Source of the DNA: Acanthochlamys bracteata
Taxonomy: Eukaryota; Streptophyta; Magnoliopsida; Pandanales; Velloziaceae
Assembly (NCBI GenBank): GCA_019914995.1
Contig: CM034141.1
Location: forward strand, 2,480,001 to 2,544,000
Length of the DNA: 64,000 nt
Reading direction: 5' to 3'
Shown: piece by piece, positions 55,001 through 64,000 of the stretch
Position numbering within the stretch: position 1 is the stretch's first letter
Layout: the number at the start of each line of letters is the position of its first letter
Position numbers and translations under genes: made by a program
Notes under the pieces: model-generated
What the model was told of the DNA's origin: nothing
The model's database searches: none
Seen by the model: the letters and a program-made list of their open reading frames with translations, nothing else

Positions 55001-58000
55001 TTATAGAATATATATTAAAAACATGAAATGAAAATGAGCTTTTGAAAAGCTTAGCCAAACGCACCTTGAGTTATGCATGGCTCACTACACATCATCTAAT
55101 TAAACCTTAATCTTTACATAAATTCTGACCAAACGATTCAACTTATTACATTGAATTTTCAAATTCTAAACCCTAATCCTAATCATTTTCTTTTCTTCTT
55201 CTCCTCTCGCGCCTCCTTCCTCTCCGTTGATATGCTTCTCCTGTCTCTTCCATCTCTATGTTGCGATAGGCGAAAGGCATCACTCAATGACAGTGATGAC
55301 GACAACAGAAGCAGCATTTGAAGCTGGCGACCTTCTTCGCTTATCATGAAGTCCGGCACAAGGCTGAAGCTAGTAACCTTGTTCCTCCACTATACATCTT
55401 TTATTAGACCTACTCGAATAGCTAGATTATAACAAGTTAACAAGTAAATTATAACTGAAAAATTAACTAATACATAAATCTTTCTTGCCTCTATTGAGCC
55501 TTACAATAGTTATTTACAGCTAGATATTCTTCTACAAAGAACTCATATGTCTACTAGAGTTCCACTTGTAAGGAACTTCCAAACAACCATGCTACCACCA
55601 GCTCCAACTCTTTTCAAAACTCAAAGGCTTACTATTTAGCCTTAACTTCAGTAAGACTCCTAACCACCTAATTGACACTTGTTGCTAAGTGTGCCTTAAA
55701 AACAATAATGCACCCGGGACACCATGAGGCACCTGTGCAATACTTGTGTCACTAACAAGTGGCCGGTGCTTCTCCCAGCTGTCAGGACTTGCAACCTAGA
55801 CAAGTCTTGCAGCTGAAATTCAGTGGTCTCCTCCTACTAGGACGTTCTTCTCTGTCCTCTCCAAGGATTCCTAGGCTCTATGCATCATCGTCCCCTCAAT
55901 TGCTCCATTTGAAGCTTCTACTATTGGCGTTTGTCGTCGCTTATGTCCGCAGTGTGGACCGCTTAGCACATTGTTGTTATTATCATCTGTTCAACCGACG
56001 ATGTCCCTCCTTCCTTGCCTTTGTCTCCCATTGTTGATGCTTGTATTATCATTATCCATCTTCCCTTCCTTTGGCGAATCGGATTCCATCTGGCGTCTTA
56101 GTTTGCCGAATCCAACATACAGGTGGGCCCCAGTTGATAGGTGAGTTACAATTCTTGTTTCATACCATTTGTGGAACCATCTATTAATCCCTTTCATTAT
56201 AAGTGTTCTCTGGATCGACGTCCAAAACGTTTGTCGTTAGGTACAAAGCTGGTAGAATCTAATCACCTATTTGCCTCGATAAGCCTTCTAAACTCCCTAG
56301 CCCTAAAATTCGACAAGTATTATGGAATGTCAAATAATGATGGTGTATAAAATGGTGGATGAATCAAACGAATCTTGAGTTCGAATGCGCCTTAGCCACG
56401 ATGGGCAAGCGTATGGAATTGGTTATGTATTGGGATTATTGGTAATTTTGTGGTGATTGGAATTAGTTTTTGTTAATAGCAAAACCTAATAATTGCATAC
56501 ATTCATGCATACCTTTCTATTACGGTATCCCGAGTCTCTAACCTATGTTATTCATATAAATTTATATATGTATTTATATGAAAATAAAAAGATGTGTTCT
56601 TTAGCATATACAGGTTAGTGCTTATTTTAACTTATACTAACTATTTTTATGCCTCAACACACTCTATATAAGCGTTGAAAACATGTACATATATAATTAT
56701 ATTATATAATGACTGGGGTGTTATGTTCTGCATCTAATTCTTACCATATCTCTTCTGCTAAGGAGTGGGTCGGTATCAAACAACCAAAACTTAATAAGAT
56801 TAGCTTCGCTCTATCATTGCATCTTTTCCATATAGAGAGATAGCAACATAACAACTTCAATAATATGTTAATGACCTCAAAGGAAACATTCTTCAACTTC
56901 CAATCAGTAACAATGGGCCCATTCTTTTTCCTTTCTTTGGGGTCTCCCAGAGACTATAGAGACGACGAAGGGTTAAGCGGACCTAGCATCGCAGTCCGAT
57001 TGATATTTGACGGTAATTGTTGCATACCTCATTCTATTTTATACTAGTATGAGCTGTAATTTCAAGTAACATGTACTTATCTGTTGCCACTTGCATTTGT
57101 ATTTGGAGTTGTAACTTGTTTTCATTTGGGAGTTACATATTTTAAGTTTTAGAGTTGTATGATCGGCTATCTATAACCTATTATTGTTGTATTTTGTCTT
57201 ATTTGATAGTTTGAGTTTGTTACTCTTTTTGGTATTTATTACGATTAGTATGACAATGCTATATAATAGCATATGTTCACCCCTTGAGTTGACAAAGCAG
57301 CACACGAGTTGAGATTTAAGTATTGGTAGCCTTACTAGGATGGACCAAGTTTGGGCCTTAGTTGAGCTTTTGTTTAGTCCAATGTCGATCATGGTCCAAA
57401 TTAGATCATGACAATAAGACACCCTACGATAATTACAACAGAGAAAATATCCATGATATACGTAAAAATAACTAATTTAGCTAAACCTAAATATAGACTT
57501 AAAAAAACTTGCCTTTGGTTAGGTATACAGATCTCTGAAGGCTCTTTCAAGTTTTAAGATTTCCATCGCTAGAAACTTGACTGTTGGATTGATTGAAGAT
57601 CCTTATCAACACCTCTCATATACTTAGGAGAAAAAACATGATTAATATTTAATAGGGGATCTTACAGCAGTTTGTTGGTTAAACTTCATAGTAAAACCAT
57701 ACTAATATCTTGTGGTCTAAGATAATCTATTTTCTAACGAGTAATGAATAATTTTTAAGGAATTAGTTTTTAAGTAATACGTGAATCTCCCTTAGCAAAC
57801 TACCAACATATCTGACACTTTAAATACGAACCCGTGTCCAATACCCAGACAGTGTTTGAATGATATATCATAACCTCTTTGTTATCGCAAATGAATGTTC
57901 GTAGGTTTAGGGCCTAGACAACGAGCTCTTACAAACAATGTTAGCCACATCTCTTGACCATTACGAGACATTAATTATTTATTTTGCCTTAATGCTAGAC

Positions 58001-61000
58001 TTGCAACAATTGTGCATTTCTTACTACTCAAACAAAACCAGATTACCACAACCAAAAAGGTACAACTCCAATGGTTGACCTCTTGGCCCAATCGGTACTT
58101 CATGGTTAATTAGATTTCTATTTGTCCTACTAATAAGACCTCTTAGTGAAAGTATGAGAAAGGACTTCTCTCGCCTTTTCCCTTTCTTTATCACTTCATT
58201 TTTTTATTCCTTTTTTATCCCCTCCAACCAAGCCATTCCATAAATAACCCCCTTCAACCTGCATACCCAAGAATTCTCTCCCTAAGCAAAATTCCCAAAG
58301 TTTGCTCCATAAAGTCCTTATCATCAAAATCTTTATGCAAAAAACATTTGCCATCTATCTAGTGTACAAACCCATTTAGATTCACCGGAATAGACAACAA
58401 GTAACCTTGCAGAGTTAAGATAACTAGTCCCGAGGAAGATTTAATATATGAACACTATAAGCTTGAGTGAATCCTTTTGCAAGACGTTTAGCTTAAGCTT
58501 TTCAATCGATCTGATCATCTAGGTGACATTTGTCTATATATATGGCACCTTACCTCGTCCATTTCCCAAACAAAATAGATTTTTGAAAAGTGAAGGATCA
58601 AAGTAACATTTAATCCAAAGAATATCTACAAAGTGAAAGCTACACGTTTTTTTGAATCTGTGACACGTGAATCTATTGGAATGAAACCTAATATAGGTCC
58701 CTAACAAGCATAAAGAGATTAAACTATTAAATCCAAAGAATAACAAACTTCTAAATATAGGATATATTCTCCCCCAATGAGATTTAAATTAACCCAAATC
58801 CTATTATGTGGAATCTAAAAATTAGCATGAAAATGAAGATGAATCATTGAAAGTGATCAACTATGAACTGATACATGACTAAATTTTCACAATCATCACT
58901 AATATTCTGCATTTTGGAACACAGAAAACAATTTGAGGAAGAAACAACCTCATAGAAGTACTTAATTTCCTGTACAAAGTGTGTTGGTTTTAGCAATATG
59001 GACAAAAGTAGACTTAGAATAAGACTCGATCATATGGCTCTTTGATAGGAAAGCCATTCCTTTCTACCACTACCACTCTCTATGTTACTCATTCTTCAAT
59101 TATTTGCTCCATTAGATACTCTGGGATCAATTATAGCAATTCAGATTTCCAAATTTCTTAAGTTAAAATCACATAATAGGATACGATTTGAGATGCATAG
59201 GACAAATTTTAACACATACAGACATATTAAAAAGAAATTTCAATCACCTTGCTCCTAAGAAAACCAACATAGCAATTTAAATAAATTAATTTTCTTGAAA
59301 TCATGTGCACCTTCATTGTCCATTATTAAACTCATGATTGATAACCCCAAGAATTATTAAAGCCATTTAAATTTGATTTATCAGTATTTAATATTGTCAA
59401 CCAACTTCACAAATTGGAGATTTATATTGAAATTTGTGATTTTAAAATGACTTGGTGGATTTGAACCTAGAATATTTAAAAGCGAATCAAACTGCTTTAA
59501 TATTAGTTATGTTGACACTTATATTCCAGTCCACATCTTTCATGCATCATTTTTCATCCTACTTACTAGCTTCAGAGAATTAATTTTGTAGGATGCTAGT
59601 CAGGTTAATGTGGATCAAAAAATTTGGTTACATTTCGATATGACAAAAAAACATGCAGCTAAATCGGAAAATCAGTATCCTTACCAGTATGGTACCCCTT
59701 ACTGTTCCCACATTTCCTTCCTCTTTGCAGTTGCAAGTGGAGTATCTTGAGCTGTCAGATAATGTCCCTGTTAGGCAATTACACCAACTCTCAGCTGATT
59801 TATTTTCTGGAACATTGGCTAGTAAATGACATAATTAGATGCAGTTAGCTAGTGACTATTAAGCATGAAAAACATCATCAAGTACATTGTGTGCCACCTG
59901 GGGTCCAAATCACAAGGAGATAGTTGCTTGGATCACCATCCGCCCTCGGATCCATCTGCAATATCAGCCAAAATATGTCTTTCTTAGCCTGTGTCAACTA
60001 ATAGTACATTTAATTTAGCAAGGCTCTCACCTCTTCCAAAAGAATATGCCGATCCGGAATTATGTAACTGCAACATCAGAAAGACACAATCAGTGCAGAT
60101 GATTTTCTTGGAATAGAAAATTGGAACAAGGACAATTGAGATCTAAAAGGTAGTTCAACTCAGACCCTATCTTCAGTTTGACCAAGTCACATTGCAGCCT
60201 TACACAATACATCGTGAGAAAAAAAAAGGAACTTACACTTGATGCTCTGTCCTTAGGCGCTGTCTGTTCTTTAGTTTAGGCATGGGGATATAAGAAGCTT
60301 CTGGACTTAGTTCAACCAAAGCCTGCCTTATGTCAATATCACTATCATGCGCATTTAATTCTTGGAAAATGTCATCCACCTTTTTTTTAAAGGCTTCCCC
60401 AAAATCTGTAGTAGGTACCTCAGCAACACCACCCTTTAAAAGATCTTCAATATCTACAAAGTTATCTTTTTTGCACAAAGTTTTTGGCGGTTCAAATATG
60501 GGTGTCAAGGGACTAAATGGAATCTCCTCGTGAAATTGTCTCCTTTCAAGTAGAACAATAGGTTTATCGTCCAAGCATAAATTGTGGCTGCTTTCCGAAC
60601 CAAGAGAACACAGGGGCAGTACATTCTCCTCCTGATATGGGAGTGCAAACCTTGCACGGCATCACAAAATCAGTCCGGCCACTAATATGTCACACAAATG
60701 CATATAGCAGAAGCATCTTGCTCTAATATTATCACAAACTGAAGTGATCTCACACAATTTGATCAAAGATTTCCAAACCTACACAAGGATTTGCAGATTT
60801 TGTTTTGAAAAAACAAATAGCCAAATTTCATTGAGAGCTATGATTAGTGTCTTCAACGATAGTGCTGAAGTGCCTGCGACATTATTAAAGCAACAACAAC
60901 AGCAGCAAAGGCTTAAAACCACTATGTGGGGTTATCATAGAGTTGAATACTTGAATATAGACATGAGAATTAAAACTAATCTACACCATGCTATGTCTGC

Positions 61001-63911
61001 AGATGAGTGAAAAGATCTACATACACACACAGACACATACTTCAGAAGGAGCTCATCTAATTAATGTGACAACTGCCTACAGGTTTTTAACAAACAATGC
61101 AAATTACCTAGCATACGCACTTGCATAATGTTTGCACTGTGGCTTCATGGGGCACGCATTGCAATTTGGCCTTATCTTTGTACAAAAAGCCTGCAGCGAG
61201 CTCATTGTTTTTGTTTCTCTCTAGCCAACGTTTCTTTCAACGGAAAGCAATTATGAAATGTTCTGCACCAACTTACCTTTGAAAAAGCAATCAACAGGCG
61301 ATGCAGCTTATGCCTGTTGACAAAACATAGCTCAGACAGTAAATATAAGATGGAATATCAGTTTAGAAAAATTCTTGTTTTTAAAATTTTGATATACTAT
61401 GATAATCATAAGTAAAGAATATACTGTTTCTCCTTGTCCAGATTGCACAATCTTGGCCAAAGATATTTTTGAATGCTCTCCAACACAGGGTATCTTGAAA
61501 AATAGAGGAATAAGCTTCAATCCACCAACTTGTAATACATTAATTTCATGAAATGCAAAGAAAACCGACTGACTTCATGGAAGAATTATAAGAGTTTCAA
61601 GATCGAAGAAACTTCTAAAGACATGCTTACTGCTCTAGAAGATGGATTTGAATGTGGTCTGGCAAAGGCCGTAGTGGCACCCATCCTAATCTTACACATA
61701 CACGACCAACATTTGTGTCAACCTTATGAGAAATTTAAAATAAAAAATGTTAATAACATGTTCTACAAGACAGTGATGTGTTTCTCAGAAAAATAGCTCT
61801 TTGTATATATAAGGCATTCAATCAGTAAGTACTATGAAAGTAAAGGTTTACCGGGAAAGCACTTTGTCTGAGAGATAAAAGGCGAACACACTCTACACTT
61901 TTAAGCCCCAATCCTTCTATATTTAGGAGGAAGTCCCTGTAAGCATAGCGAAAATATTGTTTATTGTGTATCAAACAATATTGATGCTTAAATGCAAAAG
62001 GCCAAGACTTACAAGAGAAGCACTTAGGTTTATAAAAGACTTTAGAAGTTTCACGCCAGCAAGTCTATTCAGGATTATCAGCTCTTAAGTTTCCTATTTG
62101 TCATATTTTCCTTAAAACGTAGTCTATGTCGACGTAAACTAAAGTAGTAAATATGTAAATGTCAGTCCAGACAAATGAAACAGCATATGAAATTAATCAG
62201 TTACTGCACCTTGAATTTTCTGGTGGAACATCTCTTAGCCATTCAAGATCAAGGCTTCCATGGTCCATGACGAATTTATTTAGAAGATTCTGCAAAGAGG
62301 CAAACAAAGTGAGGTCCTTTTGCAGAAGTTCTTATGCTTATCATACCTTTTTTTAACTTACAAATTATACTTCATAGTAACATTCTGATGTAAATATTGT
62401 AATGATGCGATTCAATAAAGAGCTAGCCATACAGGCAATTGCCTTCTATAACAAGATATCTAAAAATAGCAATCAGTCTGCAATTTCAAGAAAGAGTATA
62501 GACAATTTGCCATGTATAAACAAGACCAATAAAAATAGGATTCAGTCAAGTGCCACTTCTCACATTTGCAGATAGGTTTGCAGTATACAAGCATGACCTA
62601 TATGCGTTGTTAAAAAATTTCTCGCCACTCGAACTAAATTGTGGCTGCATACTAACATGCATAAAGAAGTGAAAAACACCTGTACACAAGGAATCATAGA
62701 CAGACTTAGGATCTAAGAATTCAACAGGTCAGCCAAGTACTAAAGAAAGGTAAGCATGATAAGCTAAGTATCCAAACATAAGGATCTTGCAGCGAATGAG
62801 ATAGCTGAAGGATCTTGATCCATATCATCTATGGTACATGCTTCTTTTAGCTTAAATTCACATCATTCTTGTCCTGATCCTGTAGTTAAGCGCTGACGAT
62901 CTTTTTAAGGACAAGTCCAAAAACCAACTATTAAGCACTACATAACTGGTTACAATAGTGCCTTTAATCAACACACCTCAACATACAGTTTGAGGGTCAC
63001 TTTTTCACACAGATTGTAACCCAATCACTGAAGCAACACGATCGCATAAGTCTAACAGCAGTGCACATGATGGAAACACACAGAAAAGAAATGTGCAGAG
63101 TAACCTGACAAACGCTTTTCCCAGTCGTCAGCCTTTCTATTGAAGCTCAAAAAAAACTGATAAGGGTAATTGCAATAAGATATAAGAATCCAGGATAAAA
63201 CAGTAATTAGAATTTGTGACTAATGAGCGTGATCATGCTACATATCTCCTACAGGGACTAAATATAGAAAAGGTTTTGACCTTAATATATTCATTAGCGG
63301 TTTCACCTCTTTTAATTGAATGGTAACACGTATTAACATGGATATCCAAGTCCTATGTTTGTGTTCCAAACTTCATATTTCAGTTTGACAGAATTTCTTT
63401 CGCTGCAAGAAGTATGAATTTTGTGTTCCAAATTCATATTTCTGTTTGAAAGAATCTTGTGAATGACCCTTTCTTTTAAAGGAACTACTGAGGCTAAGAT
63501 GAAGTGATTCTCTTTATCAATGAGTATTAGAGGATTACTAATTAAAGAAGGTTAACAGGAATTACTGGACAACCAACTAGCAACTTCAAGTTTCAATCTA
63601 CCTTCATTTTCTCTGCCAATTTATTCTGCATCCCTCGTCCTTGGATGATATTAGCTATTTCCTTTACATCAGCATTCCTCACTGCTTCCCAATCAACAGA
63701 ATCCATTCTTTCTGAACTTCTCTCTATACTGTAGCCTTTGTCATAAGCTTGTCTTCGAAGACTATCCCAGTCAAAGTTATCTTTACAATTTGATGTGACA
63801 TTTAAAATATCTTCTTTTAATATGCTTTTTTCATATTCCTCCACAGAGGATTCCGAGTCGTTGCTTTGTAGTTTAGGAGGGAATTTTGCGGCGAGTTCTA
63901 TGAATGCAGAA
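43027..63911 (-). CDS. DEMETER/ROS1-like 5-methylcytosine DNA glycosylase (5' part beyond window)
   Basis: The enzyme excises 5-methylcytosine and so removes DNA methylation in the nucleus. Hand-spliced exons are 63602-63911, 62210-62289, 61852-61936, 61631-61722, 61425-61493, 61277-61313, 61108-61190, 60237-60650, 60031-60067, 59898-59955, 59685-59767, 43925-43990, 43624-43738, 43514-43552 and 43027-43160. They join in frame with GT-AG sites and give 566 residues. In order the fragment shows the helix-hairpin-helix with catalytic Lys142 (GLGLKSVECV), catalytic Asp160 (VDTNVGR), a 4Fe-4S ligand set C-x6-C-x2-C-x5-C (Cys227, 234, 237, 243), the FALPYQEE and IPMPKLKNRQRLRTEHQV region, and the RRM-like C-terminus (IPCRTAVRGSFPLDGTYF, VFADHESS, CVRGFDRKTR). 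The permuted CXXC segment is degenerate. One intron is about 15.7 kb. The DME/ROS1/DML subtype is not assigned; the N-terminal domain is off the window. Confidence 0.93.
44780..45300. other. purine/pyrimidine-rich segment with small direct repeats inside the large intron
   Basis: A purine-rich tract (AAGAAAAGAAGAGAAACAGA, near 44890) is followed at 44985-45120 by repeated words such as GAAGCTTC, CTTCAATC and TTCCTC in several near copies. Composition resembles a plant 5' leader, but I find no matching coding exon on either strand. It may be a captured or degraded gene start. Confidence 0.25.
45408..49100 (+). mobile_element. hAT transposon of the BED/DUF659 type, degraded, inside the large intron
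   Basis: The left end reads TTAGCAAACCCGGACCGG, and the right end in reverse reads TTATAAAAACCAACTCGG. These are similar, CGG-rich ends typical of this plant hAT group. I found no matching 8-bp target duplication, so the boundaries are approximate. Between them lies a broken transposase. The part from about 48100 to 48990 has no recognised coding and seems rearranged. Confidence 0.6.
46130..47830 (+). pseudogene. hAT transposase with BED finger and DUF659, inactivated
   Basis: Plus-strand translation gives SDHAWNHYKLVEIGNNNKKANY, a BED-finger lead-in, at about 46208. The DUF659 region runs from about 46780 to 47280, with YKAPRYHT, the IMADGWSDQ-like IIADGW segment, FINFLIYCPKGTIFLKSID, MIHFVTDNASNYV and CAAHCINVIFHNFD. 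A further conserved block with LVRVLYIVNSDDR lies near 47560. Stops and small frameshifts occur throughout. The C-terminal dimerisation domain was not found. The element runs antisense to the host gene. Confidence 0.75.
49108..51530 (+). pseudogene. copia-type Gag-Pol remnant inside the large intron
   Basis: A Gag start (MSSTIDAENNKNSLLTI, then YQLDDANYRIWSKTLE) begins at 49110. Pieces of the protease and pre-integrase region appear at 50060-50450, including IPLSSTLFYLLSYLHLIINN and LLSISKITKSLDCFVTSYST. The C-terminal RNase H part lies at about 51110-51470, with NLVTYKSKKQNV, HNQIKHVELDRNYIKGNL and KRADQLANMM. Integrase and most of reverse transcriptase are missing, and stops interrupt the remainder. 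AT-rich DNA at 50490-51050 separates the two coding blocks and looks like a later insertion. Confidence 0.7.
51531..54828. other. unassigned DNA inside the large intron
   Basis: No gene or element is recognised. Short open frames at 51780-52300 do not resemble a family I know. On both strands I looked for a duplicate or skipped exon of the DEMETER-like gene and found none. Confidence 0.35.
54829..55065. mobile_element. MITE-like element with 5-bp flanking repeat
   Basis: The element starts GGGGTGTTCAAGAGTGCTTA and ends AGCTTAGCCAAACGCACC. It is flanked by TTGAG on both sides (54824-54828 and 55066-55070). The interior is closely similar in wording to the copy in GAPDH intron 5 and the one at 27141, including CGAAAAAACGAGCTCTATTT and TTTTGTAGAACATTATAGAA. 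Confidence 0.65.
55071..59684. other. unassigned DNA at the 5' end of the large intron
   Basis: No coding sequence is recognised. A more GC-rich island at about 55150-56350 holds leader-like CT-rich stretches and a 92-codon frame (55759-56037) without known similarity. It could be a captured gene piece. The remainder is AT-rich. Confidence 0.35.
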
Positions 63912-64000
63912 CTACAAAAACAGTAGCTAAATCAGGTTGAAGAAATTGTCAAAGAAAATCAAAGCCAGAAAAAACACGTTAGTCATTTAACCAACTACTG

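Larger units (their letters stand above)
43991..59684 (-). other. 15.7-kb intron of the DEMETER-like gene, filled with transposon remains
   Basis: The donor follows ...VRGTIL (CTG then GTAAGG at 59684) and the acceptor precedes IPCRTAVRG (CTGTACAG at 43991). Joining them keeps phase 0 and restores the conserved family sequence. The other introns in the window are between roughly 80 and 1310 bases. This one contains a DUF659-type hAT transposon (about 45408-49100), a copia remnant (49108-51530) and at least one MITE (54829-55065), plus unassigned AT-rich DNA. No alternative copies of the downstream exons were found inside it. Confidence 0.85.

Noticed and set aside
59768-59897. Possible hidden exon restoring the CXXC cysteines of the demethylase
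   Set aside because: The 130-base intron, read in the needed frame, gives GTQCT and then a stop, and has no cysteine-rich reading.
60744-61010. Plus-strand 88-codon frame with a short poly-Gln run
   Set aside because: It lies in an intron of the demethylase gene on the opposite strand, and the Gln run is a simple CAA/CAG repeat.

Overview
The window is plant nuclear DNA, most likely from a flowering plant and probably a eudicot. The evidence is intron-rich genes with GT-AG splice sites, a DYW-class PPR gene, a DEMETER/ROS1-type DNA glycosylase, a cytosolic GAPDH gene and a large load of plant-type transposable elements in AT-rich DNA. Only three genes look intact, and all are on the minus strand: cytosolic GAPDH (18453-24130, 12 coding exons, 337 aa), a DYW-type pentatricopeptide repeat protein (37985-40048, one exon, 687 aa), and the C-terminal two-thirds of a DEMETER-like 5-methylcytosine glycosylase (43027-63911, 15 exons in the window, continuing past the right edge).

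Layout. 1-5.3 kb: 3' ends of two copia-type LTR retrotransposons, each with a long LTR. 5.3-8.9 kb: a gene-like minus-strand fragment, then a decayed Athila-like Gypsy element. 8.9-13.2 kb: AT-rich DNA with no gene. 13.2-17.0 kb: two abutting terminal-inverted-repeat elements, each carrying a captured and broken host gene (an MGD2/3-type galactolipid synthase exon, and a whole Ser/Arg-rich plant gene in reverse). 18.4-24.1 kb: GAPDH. 24.3-30 kb: AT-rich DNA with several small MITE-like elements. 29.98-32.85 kb: a hAT element with a perfect 8-bp target duplication. 33.06-35.98 kb: a Gypsy-derived element with two LTRs and only gag-protease. 37.98-40.05 kb: the PPR gene. 43-64 kb: the DEMETER-like gene.

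The most striking result comes from splicing the DEMETER-like gene by hand. All 15 exons join in frame with canonical GT-AG sites, but one intron (43991-59684) is about 15.7 kb long. It contains a decayed DUF659-type hAT transposon, a copia remnant and MITEs. The gene would therefore encode an enzyme that removes DNA methylation while carrying a large block of probable methylation targets inside its own transcription unit. The short exon before this intron also lacks most of the permuted CXXC cysteines usual for the family.

Other notable points are a GC-AG first intron in GAPDH that leaves only four coding bases in exon 1, a 3 x 181-bp tandem repeat inside a GAPDH intron, and the paired gene-capturing elements. 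I saw no prokaryotic features and no CRISPR array. I did not recognise any tRNA or rRNA gene. Nothing in the window clearly amounts to a wholly new biochemical system.
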